Shown here: in pieces, positions 22,241 through 31,996 of the stretch
How positions within the stretch are numbered: position 1 is the stretch's first letter
Layout of the letters: the number at the start of each line of letters is the position of its first letter
Assembly: GCA_015680685.1 (NCBI GenBank)
Contig: MNCI01038214.1
Coordinates: forward strand, 9,856-73,855
Length of the DNA stretch: 64,000 nucleotides
Direction of reading: 5' to 3'
From: Gnetum montanum
Lineage: Eukaryota; Streptophyta; Gnetopsida; Gnetales; Gnetaceae
The notes under the pieces: model-generated
The model's database searches: none
Seen by the model: only the letters and a program-made list of their open reading frames with translations
Told to the model about the DNA's origin: nothing
Made by a program: the position numbers and the translations under genes

Positions 22241-23374
22241 GAAAACTTGTCCTCGAGTTCGTTACAAAATATTAGGAAGGTATGGGATTATTAACTAATT
22301 GATAACTAACGATGGAATAGGATGACAAACTCAATGTAACAAGTGAATGGATTAATAAGCATATTACAACATTAGTGTTCATGACCATCGTGGTGAACAC
22401 TTGTACATAAATGACATCCAAGCCTTTACTTGGTAGCTTGAAAAGAAAAAGAAAGAGAGAAAGAAGATGGAGCATGTTGTTGCCAATGCTGAGATTGCAC
22501 CTTCCATTGTTTATCCATAACCATGCCACCAAACTTGCTCCTTTCATAAATGCTCTAGTTTTGGTCCATCCTGAGTGCTTCCTCTAAGCCTAGTCCATTG
22601 TTTGTATGATCGCCATCTGCACACACAACACAGTTACAAATGAGCAAGGATAGATAATCCATAATGTAGTTGATACCTTGCCTTGATATGAAGTGCATTA
22701 GCTGAGTTGTGGTTGTGGTAGAAAATGGTTTGGAGATTTATCACTAGCAACCACCCAAGGTGTAGGGGTTAGGCAATTAGTAAAATGGAAAAAATTAAAA
22801 AATTTGTGCCAGGGCCACCACAACTAAGAGTGAACCTCTGGTAGCTATAAGATGAAAAAACATGAGGAACAAGAAAGATGAAAAATATCAATGGCAATGC
22901 CAATAAAATGGATGTTATGGATGGGGATGAAATAAGAAATGATTAATTGCAGGAAATGTTTAAGAGAAAGAGGTTAACAATTGCACCAAAAAGAAATGCT
23001 AGTGGGTCCTTCCCAAAGCAAGCTTATGCCCTTTGTACCCTAACAAACCCACAAACCAAAGAGTCCGTAGGCTCCAGGAATTTCATATGGAAGCAAGAGT
23101 TAAAAATGTACTCACAAGAATTCACCAAAGAAAAAAAATGCATCAACCCAAAATAGACTAATGATAAAACCAAAAATGAGGTGGAAAATGGGAAGAAAGA
23201 TGGAGAGGAGAGAATGGAATGGAATCCCAAGAATAAGGTTGTGTAAAGCCCTTTGTGTATTTCATGGTTAAGATAAATGAGTAGAACTCATCCCAAATCA
23301 AGACTCAAACCAACCACATTCAATGATCTCACATTAATACATTTGGCCAATCCATCCTCTTGAGGCAACAAGAN

Positions 23375-24610
23375 AAATAAAAATGTTAAAAAATTTATTC
23401 AAAAAGAATTGAGGGCCTAGAATGGTTAGCATAGGTGGCCATNAATAGAGAATCAGGAAGTGAGAAAGGGCCTTAGTTAGAGGGAATCTTCAGGCATGGN
23501 GTGAGCAGGATTGTCCATCAAGAGAGTTAGCATGTGTACTAGTTGTCCTAAGCTCCTAGAAAGGTTTGGTTTATTGCACGTTGACCAAAATTTTCTTATC
23601 TAGGCTCTTAGGTTTGTATATTGTCATGGCCCCTAAAGGAAAAGTTACATAAAGAATATAAGGTCCTTCCCATAGTGTTTGAAATTTAGTACATTGTGGC
23701 ACATGTGTCGGATTCCAGTAGAGAACCTTATATCTTGGATGATATTTAACTTTCTTAATTCTTAGGTCATGACATTGTTTATTAAAGGCCTTGTGCAATT
23801 TGTTAGATGNTCCTTGAAGTCACACCCTTGTCATCCTTTGAGTCTTTCCTTGGTTTGAAAAATACCCAGATACCAATTCATTAACAAGTTTACTTAGAAA
23901 TAAGGGGACTGTACAGTTCCAAGCCAAAGGAGACCATAGAGTTGTATGGATGAGTGGACGACGTGGACTCATTGCCTATTTTACCAAAAGAACCATACCT
24001 TAATATCAACATCATAATTCAGAGGTAAAAACCAAACATTAGTAATCAATATGATATAATTCAATCCACCATCATGAGCACTTATTATATGACAAATAAA
24101 GGTAAATCAAGCAAACAAAGAAATAGTAAAAATATGAACGATGGTGTAAAAAAAAATAAGAAAAGTTGAAAGAATGTGTAAAATAAAAAATATGAAATAA
24201 AAATGTTAAAAAATTTATTCAAAAAGAATTGAGGGCCTAGAATGGTTAGCATAGGTGGCCATCTCCCCCATGACTAAGTTGGAAGGAGGAGATCTGAAAT
24301 AGTGAGCAGGATTATCCATCAAGAGAGTTAGCATGTGTACTAGTTGTCCTAAGCTCCTAGAAAGGTTTGGTTTATTGCACGTTGACCAAAATTTTCTTAT
24401 CTAGGCTCTTAGGTTTGTATATTGTCATGGCCCCTAAAGGAAAAGTTACATAAAGAATATAAGGTCCTTCCCATAGTGTTTGAAATTTAGTACATTGTGG
24501 CACATGTGTCGGATTCCAGTAGAGAACCTTATATCTTGGATGATATTTAACTTTCTTAATTCTTAGGTCATGACATTGTTTATTAAAGGCCTTGTGCAAT
24601 TTGTTAGATG
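23375..24610. other. near-identical block duplication bounded by single Ns (assembly artefact)
   Basis: 23375-23442 repeats at 24195-24262, and 23501-23809 repeats at 24302-24610 with one mismatch seen. Single Ns sit at 23374, 23443, 23500 and 23810, exactly at the block edges. The surrounding element is heavily diverged between its own LTRs, so a recent real duplication that respects N positions is unlikely. Confidence 0.75.
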
Positions 24611-25490
24611 ACAGGGCAGCTAATCAGTTTTCATCTAACAAGTTAAGGGTTACTAACCATTGTTTTTGTGCTAGATCAAGGTCAAGGTTGAAGTCAAATG
24701 TCATGGATAGTGTATGAAGCTTAATTTAAGTGGGAAGCATTGGTAATTTATTGTACACTAACTCATAGCGAGAGCAGCTTGTAGGGAGTTTCCATATGAA
24801 GCGGTATGCCCAAAGAGCATTTTTTAATTTAGTGCTCCAGTATTACATAAACTTGCTAATGGTTCTTGTCAATATCTTCATAATCTTTTTGTTGGTGACT
24901 TCTACTTGACTGTTCACTTGGGGGTGGTATGGTGTAGTTAGTTTGTGTTCAACCCCTAAGCATTGTATTAATTTCTAAAAATTTTCATATGTGAAGTGTG
25001 TACTATTGTTTGAAATAAGTGCAAACAACATACCAAACCTATTTATGATTTTTTGTTAAACAAATCATGCAGCTGTAGATGATGTACAATCTTTAATAGT
25101 AGTTTCTTCGACCCATTCTATTAGGTAATCAATGACAACAATAATATAAGCTTTTACATTGGACATTGGTGTAATCAGCCCCATAAAATCAATTCTCCAA
25201 ATTTCGAAGGGTTCTAATGGTTGAATCCATTATTGTGGATCCTCCATTCTAGTAGTCATTCCTCCATCATGTTGACAATTCTCACAAGATTGGATGAAAT
25301 TATGGACATCCAAAAATAATGTAGGTCAATAATATCCTGCAAGCAGGATCTTGATGACCATTTGTCTCCCAGTGTAATGACCCCCACAAAGATGCTCATG
25401 AGCATCTTGGAGAACTCATAGTTGATGTATATTAGGAACACACAATCGAACCAAGCCATCAAGACACACTGTGTAAAGTTTCCCATTGAT
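23571..25490 (-). pseudogene. integrase of element 1, decayed, partly duplicated in the assembly
   Basis: Integrase joins the element's DNA to the host chromosome. On the minus strand from 25.49 kb: a zinc-binding part ending in CENCQHDGG, then the core with first aspartate in WRIDFMG, a second site reading SNNSTHF where the family has an aspartate (D to N), then YHPQVNSQVEVTN with the catalytic glutamate, ALWAYR, and the C-terminal LWEGPYI module. At least six stops interrupt it. The C-terminal 75 codons occur twice, at 23571-23798 and 24372-24599, with identical translation. That duplicate lies in a block bounded by single Ns and is probably an assembly artefact. With one catalytic residue changed and many stops, it is dead. 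Confidence 0.8.
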
Positions 25491-25520
25491 CTCCATAAAG
25501 TACTTGGCTCAGTGAAGAAA

Positions 25521-25901
25521 CTATTGTTTCTTCTTAAGGTTTAACTCTTGTGGTGTTTGTTGGGTGAGGAGATAGGTAAGAATGCTACTGTACCAGTTTG
25601 TCTCTATGGGTGATTGATTATTCACTACATTAGCAAAGAGGAATTCATCAAGGAAATGATCAAAAATAAGATACTCATCCTCTTTGTTGTCCCATTGCAA
25701 CTGAGATAAATGATTAGCATCTATATTCTCGGTGCCCTTGTGATTGATCATCATTAAATTGAACTCTTGTAAGATTACAAGCCATCGTATGATACATGAA
25801 CTTACCATTGGCTTATTCATGAGAAACCATATTTCACTATGATCTATATGTATATATACTTTATATCCCAATACATAGTGTCTAAACTTTTCTAGTGCAA
25901 A
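25521..25901 (-). pseudogene. RNase H domain of element 1, up to the gap
   Basis: RNase H removes the RNA strand during reverse transcription. The stretch reads YKVYIHIDHSEIWFLMNKP, then RWLVILQEFNLMM and KGTENIDANHLSQL. These match the end of the Athila-type RNase H (TDHAAL, RW-LLLQEFD, KGTEN-VADHLSRL). The aspartate of VADHLS is read as N here. The upstream part lies in the N gap at 25902. Confidence 0.75.
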
Positions 25902-26730
25902 NNNNNNNNNNNNNNNNNNNNNNNNNNNNNNNNNNNNNNNNNNNNNNNNNNNNNNNNNNNNNNNNNNNNNNNNNNNNNNNNNNNNNNNNNNNNNNNNNNN
26001 NNNNNNNNNNNNNNNNNNNNNNNNNNNNNNNNNNNNNNNNNNNNNNNNNNNNNNNNNNNNNNNNNNNNNNNNNNNNNNNNNNNNNNNNNNNNNNNNNNNN
26101 NNNNNNNNNNNNNNNNNNNNNNNNNNNNNNNNNNNNNNNNNNNNNNNNNNNNNNNNNNNNNNNNNNNNNNNNNNNNNNNNNNNNNNNNNNNNNNNNNNNN
26201 NNNNNNNNNNNNNNNNNNNNNNNNNNNNNNNNNNNNNNNNNNNNNNNNNNNNNNNNNNNNNNNNNNNNNNNNNNNNNNNNNNNNNNNNNNNNNNNNNNNN
26301 NNNNNNNNNNNNNNNNNNNNNNNNNNNNNNNNNNNNNNNNNNNNNNNNNNNNNNNNNNNNNNNNNNNNNNNNNNNNNNNNNNNNNNNNNNNNNNNNNNNN
26401 NNNNNNNNNNNNNNNNNNNNNNNNNNNNNNNNNNNNNNNNNNNNNNNNNNNNNNNNNNNNNNNNNNNNNNNNNNNNNNNNNNNNNNNNNNNNNNNNNNNN
26501 NNNNNNNNNNNNNNNNNNNNNNNNNNNNNNNNNNNNNNNNNNNNNNNNNNNNNNNNNNNNNNNNNNNNNNNNNNNNNNNNNNNNNNNNNNNNNNNNNNNN
26601 NNNNNNNNNNNNNNNNNNNNNNNNNNNNNNNNNNNNNNNNNNNNNNNNNNNNNNNNNNNNNNNNNNNNNNNNNNNNNNNNNNNNNNNNNNNNNNNNNNNN
26701 NNNNNNNNNNNNNNNNNNNNNNNNNNNNNN
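25902..26730. other. assembly gap, 829 N
   Basis: The gap replaces the central reverse transcriptase and the start of RNase H of element 1. Long open frames drawn through it are meaningless. Confidence 0.98.
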
Positions 26731-27215
26731 TGGTGAACATAGTCTTGGCTTGGTGTTCTGGGGCTATTTGTATTTGGTTATATCTACTATATCCATCTAA
26801 AAAACTATAATAGTGATGCCCTGCGATGGTGTCAAAGACTTGGTCGACAAATGGTAATGGAAAGTGATCTTTGAATGTTGCCATATTTAGTAGCCTGAAA
26901 TTATGCACACCCTCCATTTGCCTCCCTTTTTAGGCACAATAACTAAGGGGCTAACCCATTTGCTATTAGCAATGGAGTATATGAACCTAGCCTTGAGAAG
27001 CTATTTGATTTCTTCCTTAACTACTTGCTTCAGCTTAGGGTTTAATAGCCTATGTGGTTGTCTTCAAGGCTTCATGGAGGGGTCAGTGTAAATTATATAT
27101 TGGCATATTGTAGGATCTATTCCAGTTAATTCAGGATATGACCAAGCAAAGGATTCTGACCATTTATTTATTACCTTTAGTAGTTCTTCTTTCTATTGAG
27201 GAGAAATCTTAGCAT
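26731..27215 (-). pseudogene. reverse transcriptase N-terminal half of element 1
   Basis: On the minus strand the order is AWSY-ELTGIDP-like sequence, LLKARFIY, WVSPLVIVPKKGG, then DHFPLPFVDQVFDTIAGH, FLDGYSRYNQIQIAPE and TMFT. These are blocks A to C of gypsy reverse transcriptase. The first catalytic aspartate (FLDGYS) is present. The xDD block is lost in the N gap. There is a frame break near 26.92 kb. The 35-38-base duplication around the N at 27272 lies just upstream. Confidence 0.75.
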
Positions 27216-27233
27216 TGATAATTATCAATTTTT

Positions 27234-27310
27234 TATTTTTAAGGAACGTGTATTCCATACCGATGGGCAATNTATTTTTAAGGAACGTGTATTCCATACC
27301 GATGGGAAAT
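27234..27310. other. 38-base duplication around a single N
   Basis: The block ending 'ccataccgatggg' occurs at 27234-27271 and 27273-27310, separated only by N at 27272. This looks like two contig ends that overlap but were not merged. Confidence 0.75.
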
Positions 27311-27849
27311 GGTTTCAACTTGAGGGGCTCCTACTTAAATTTCTCATGGATTTCCAACTTTCCCTAGTTGATATTTTCAAGGTTAAAACTTGGAAATTGG
27401 TAGTGGACTTACTCTAACGTGTCTATGCTATCAATGTAAGCACAAGTGAAACCCTCAATTAGTTCCATGCATATGAGTGAACTACTTTCTTGATCAACTA
27501 TCGGCCACTAGGTGTCTTCCTGTCATGTGGCTACTATGTACAGACATCTTTTTATGTTAATCACTTGTGCATACTGATTACATGTAGGCAATGCTAAAAT
27601 TTACACAAACCATAACCTCTGCATGCAATTACACCCTGTGTCACTATATGCAATGCATGGAACTTTCTTCTTCTTGATCTTTCCAAACATATTTTCCTTT
27701 GATATTTCTAGGAAAAGATTTTGGATTTCTAGGAATGCATCGATGGTGCTTAGCCATGCTCTTCCCATTATGATTGGGAAGTCCCCCTTATATTTGTTTA
27801 CCTAGGTAGTCAGCTAGGTATGACCACCCATAAATAGTGGTAACAATGT

Positions 27850-28333
27850 CTTCCACTAGTCCCAATGGGACAATGATGGACTAGTTAGCCAACTCTAGAT
27901 GGATGTTGCTCTTGTGCAATGGAGGCAAGTTCTAGGCCTTGTACATTTCTTGAGAAATCAAGTTGACACTAGAACCTAAATCCAAAAGAGCCTTGCATGG
28001 TGCATTTCTAGTGATTTGTAGGTATATTAGAGGACTACCAAGATTAGAGAATTTCTTTGGAAGATGGCTAGCTTTGATCCAATCAGTGACAACATGTGTT
28101 AGCATGACCGTATGCATTAAGTGTGGTGATTCGGTTGAAGGGGGCTTCGATGTTTTGATTGATAGTGAGGCATCTAAGGAATTAGCTGCTTGTGATTGCA
28201 AGGGCTTAGTTGGACTATTGGTTCTAAAGAAAGGTATTTTCTTCATGTGGTTATTGGAACCAATAGTAGGTTGAGAGTTAATAGCCCTCATGGTGTTATG
28301 TTGTTGCGGCCATGTAGGGATTTCATCTTGCAT
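27850..28333 (-). pseudogene. aspartic protease of element 1
   Basis: The element protease cuts Gag-Pol. The minus strand reads LGSPLIYLQI, then CKALLDLGSSVNLISQEMY. The active-site motif DLGSS and the following VNLI match Athila-type proteases (CDLGASVNLMP). A stop follows the motif, and the reading continues in broken frames with LVED-like sequence. It lies between gag and reverse transcriptase, as expected. Confidence 0.75.
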
Positions 28334-30609
28334 TGTGGGAGCAAGTGGTAGTGGAGCTATTGGTGGAAGAGATGTGGCTAGATGAGAAGGATGAAATGCT
28401 TACGGAATATCACCTCTAGAAGAGGAAGTCCCATAATACTCGTGGGCTTGGTAGTGAGTTTGAGGAGTAACATGACCAGTAGAGTCATGTGGGAAGATTG
28501 GTTCTTGAACGTAATATCCATATGAGTCAGGTTGCCGGTAAGGATACTGTTGTCTTGGTGGTGGCATTCCCCATGATTTTGGGTGCTACTACTATTAATA
28601 TTGCTCAATCGGTTATGGTGGAGTTCCACCGGGATAAAATGTTAAGGGTTGGTGAAACTACCTTGGGTTGCCTTGAGGATAAGATGACCTTTGGCGTGTT
28701 TGCCTTTTGTTTAATTGTGGGTTAAGTGCATACAACCTAGACTCCTGTAAATGTGAGATTATAGAGAAACATCCCTTAGGATAATCATATTGACATATCT
28801 CACATCCACTATCATTGTCTATTTCCAAATCCATAACCTCTTCAATGATGAAAACTTTGCCCTTACCCTTGCTACATGCATGTTTAGCCTCTTTCTTTTT
28901 TCTTTTCTCACTACCTTGCTCTCTAGAATCCTCTACTATTTTAAGAATAATTTGAAATCTATTATCTAGGGAATCCCACATTTGGTCTACCTTTGCAAAA
29001 ACTTTTGATGTGATCTTTTGGATAAGCAAAGTTTTCCTATTCACCATCTCTTCGAGTGGTGACTCATCTTCATCCTCACAAAATCTTACTCCCCTCTTCT
29101 AAAGGGAAGGATCTCGGTTATACTCTTCTACACTTTCTCTCTTTTGTAGCTTACTTTCTTCCTTAGCAACTTGCTCCAATAGTCTTTAAATTTGATAGAA
29201 CCTAAACTCAGATAATCTTCCTTGGGCATAAGTCCCAAGGGTTCTTGTTTCATGCCTAAGCCCATCCACGAGATGGCATAGTTGATCCCTTTGCGAATAA
29301 CCATGGATAAGACAATGATCTAACAGTGCATAGTATTAGCCCATGGTAGCATCCAAGGGTTCGTGTCCTCCATGTTTCCAGCCTTGGATTTTCTTTCACA
29401 AGTTAGACACTTGGGAGTACGTTTGGTACTTGTTATTAAATAGTTCTAACATAGTACTCTGCCTATGAATGGATTCTAGTTCTAAAGATTGATACCATCT
29501 TTCCACTTCTTTAACTAATGTCCATGGGAACAACTTAAGTTTTTTCCATTTGTTCTATATGTTCTGTAAGGCACACGCATCATGGAATGCTTGTAAATGA
29601 TTCTGAGGATCAGTGTTGAATCGCCCTTAAAATCGTGGGATGTTGCTCATATCTAATCTCTTGATCCTACTATCTTTTTGATGCCTTGTTGGAATTCTAA
29701 TATCCTCAGTTATGTCTAACATACTTTGAGTAGTGAGTAGGGGTTCATCGTGATTGTCTTGTCCATGGCGTCTATGATGCCTACGTTGTTTCTTACTCTT
29801 CCTTCTTCTATGTCGTGACTCTCTAGAGTGCCCTGGCCATTTTGTCTATGACTTCCACTTTGCCTAGCTTTATCCCCATGGTCTTTTTCCTTATGACTAT
29901 GTTTGGATACTAAGGGACAGGATGAAGGTGAAAAAGAAGAAGAATCGTTACCATGACAGTGTCTACTATCTTCTCTTCTACGGTCACACCCTTGATCATG
30001 ATTGTGATCAGAATGTCCATCATTATCATGTGTTCATGTTTCTTTTTTGGACCCTTTGTGCCCATGGGTATCAGAACCTAGGTTATGAATAGTGGAATGA
30101 AGGTTCTAATACACAACCCCTTGGCCAAATTCAAGGGGAGGAACATCGTTGTGTGGGTGACTGCCTAAGGTAGGTTCACCACCCTCATTTTTTCTTAAAA
30201 CATGTGGGACATCTTGGGATCACTTACCCTTCAAAGACTTATGATGTATCTCCTATTGCAATTCCCTTTGATATTATGCCTCTATGGGATAATATTCTCT
30301 CAAGTGATGGTCTTGCACAATGTATTCTGCATGTAAGTGCGGCATGCCAATTCATGTAAGAGCATGAAGAAGCATGCTCGAGACTGAATGATCGGGAGGT
30401 AATACTATGTTACCTTCTATGTCTCGCCAATGTAGTTGTTCATATTGATGGAGGATAAAGCTAAAGTCTGGTATATACTCATCAGGATAAATACATACCA
30501 CTCAAACTTTTTGAGGGACTAGTGGATCAATGTCATGTGTATTACACTTTCGACTGTTTCCTATTTTAGACCTAGGTGGTGAGGCGCTTTCATATGAAAA
30601 AGGAGACAT
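28334..30609 (-). pseudogene. gag of element 1
   Basis: ATG at 30609-30607 (MSPFSYESASPP) lies 117 bases past the primer-binding site, the family spacing. It continues with DPLVPQKV and HQYEQLHWRDIEGNI, similar to the 32-kb copy. At about 29.75-30.05 kb a tract rich in Asp, His, Arg and Ser is encoded. The gag domain follows at 29.2-29.7 kb. The stretch 29047-28658 reads KVDQMWDSLDNRFQ with SREQGSEKRKKKE, and matches DSLDEKFQ with EQRKKKED in element 2. Stops and shifts are frequent, so no capsid protein can be made. Confidence 0.7.
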
Positions 30610-30726
30610 ACTTGTCTATTTAGTGTGCAATGTGTTCTTGTTTATTATTTTCTCAACCAACCCTAAGGGTTTGTTCTAATGATGTGAATGATTTCCTATG
30701 TTCTAGTTAGCACACAAAAAACTAAG

Positions 30727-30744
30727 TCCCTGGCAATAGTGCCA
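30727..30744 (-). other. primer-binding site of element 1 (tRNA-Asp type)
   Basis: The minus strand reads TGGCACTATTGCCAGGGA. The tRNA-Asp-complementary sequence is TGGCGCCGTTGCCGGGGA. The four differences are all transitions and all fall in the three CpG dinucleotides. Confidence 0.85.
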
Positions 30745-30745
30745 A

Positions 30746-31602
30746 TCATGAGCAGCAAAGTACCCCTATGCTCAACCATACGAATATGAGCATTTCACAC
30801 ATGATTTGGTTAACTTCTAAGGACTAAGTGCTTATGTGCCCTTGTGGAAAAAGGATGGGTTGGTTGATTGTTGTCTTCCCAAGCTTACCTATATGTCATG
30901 ATTGTATGGTTAAGTAAGCTTGAGGCATATGATTTTTATAGCTTTTATGTTTTTATGTCCTACACTAGTAGGGGAGGAGAAGTGACTAATTTAACTTAAT
31001 ACTCATTAACTAACTTCCAACTAATCCTAACACCAGCATCTGTTCCCACTTGTCGTACACATCCTAAACTAGTGCAACACTATTGGGATTACCAAACGTT
31101 AATCGTTACTAGGTTACCAAGCATTACATGCATGCTGGAAGTGGTCGTGCTTGTGTAATTTAACAATTTTCTTAATTGATCAAAATGAATTGCTATGCTA
31201 ATAACAGAAATGTAAAGTGCATAAAATAAAATCAAATAAAATAAATGCATAAGAAAAAAAATCTCAAGTGCTGCAAGGATGAATCAAAGAGCTCGTCTTT
31301 GTTGCCATAGATAAGGTGTACTCAAGTACACAATGCTCGAATAAAGATCTATACACACTTAGACCTCCTGCTATGGGCACTTGGAAAATACTCTAACTTT
31401 TAAACAAACTACAAGAGTTTTGCTACTTGAATGCTAAAAGACTTCCTTGCAATTATGTGCCTGGGCACTGTATTTATAGGCTTTGGAGCAACTACTCTAA
31501 TAATTAGAGTAACTGCTCTAATAATTAGAATAAATGCTAAAGTAACTGCTAGAGTAACCACTCTAATAATTAGAATAACTAATAGAGTAATTGCTTTCAC
31601 TA
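30746..31602 (-). mobile_element. 5' LTR of element 1 (about 857 bp)
   Basis: It aligns with 21186-22223 from 'gtacccctatgctcaacca' through the TATA-like region near 31474 to the minisatellite, which here has fewer units. Its left end has decayed to TCATGAGC. Transitions predominate between the two LTRs. Confidence 0.85.
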
Positions 31603-31845
31603 ATTTTATACTTAAATTAAATCAAATAAAATATAAAATATAAATATAAATAATGTGCCTTGGCCTACACTTAATGATACACTTGAACTTACATAAGTGA
31701 AGCCAAGAAGACCATGATTGTATCTCTAAGTTACTATGTTTACCCATTGGTCATTTAGGAGCTACGTCTATGAAATTCGACTCGATTTCTAGTGCAATGC
31801 TTGTGATTTGTATGGTTGGGTGTAGGGACTACCTATTGCTCATCA
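31603..31845 (+). mobile_element. 5' LTR of element 2, second part, after the nested element
   Basis: It continues the LTR interrupted at 21185, starting with the duplicated target ATTTT, and ends TGCTCATCA at 31845. The end matches the other family ends ('gtatggttgggtgtaggg', CTCATCA). A primer-binding site follows after one base. Confidence 0.75.
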
Positions 31846-31846
31846 T

Positions 31847-31864
31847 TGGTGCTATTGCCAGGGA
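31847..31864 (+). other. primer-binding site of element 2
   Basis: TGGTGCTATTGCCAGGGA is the tRNA-Asp-complementary site with four transitions, all at CpG positions or on their complements. Confidence 0.8.
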
Positions 31865-31996
31865 CATAGTCTAGGTAAGTGCACTACATAGGAAAGATGG
31901 TAAAACCATCTAATGACATTGTAAAGGAAGATTAATGCTAAAACATTAATATACATAATAATAATAAATATACACTATTTTTGAACAAGCACTGAC

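Larger units (their letters stand above)
21186..31602 (-). mobile_element. Athila-like Ty3/gypsy element 1, 10.4 kb, nested
   Basis: Direct LTRs at 21186-22223 and 30746-31602 flank a minus-strand interior in the order primer-binding site, gag, protease, reverse transcriptase, RNase H, integrase, polypurine tract. The primer-binding site and motifs place it near the Athila lineage, which uses tRNA-Asp. LTR ends are TGATGAG and CTCATCA. The two LTRs differ mostly by transitions and in the copy number of an internal minisatellite. Stops, frameshifts, an 829-base gap and an assembly duplication interrupt the coding part. Between integrase and 3' LTR (22241-23570) there is about 1.3 kb with no gene, and no env-like frame. 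Confidence 0.85.

Noticed and set aside
21886-22294. Overlapping frames on both strands rich in Val, Ile and Thr
   Set aside because: They are translations of the AT-rich minisatellite inside the LTR, open in several frames at once.
25892-26917. Long open frames across the N gap at 25902-26730
   Set aside because: They exist only because N codons do not read as stops. The real sequence at one edge was kept as reverse transcriptase.
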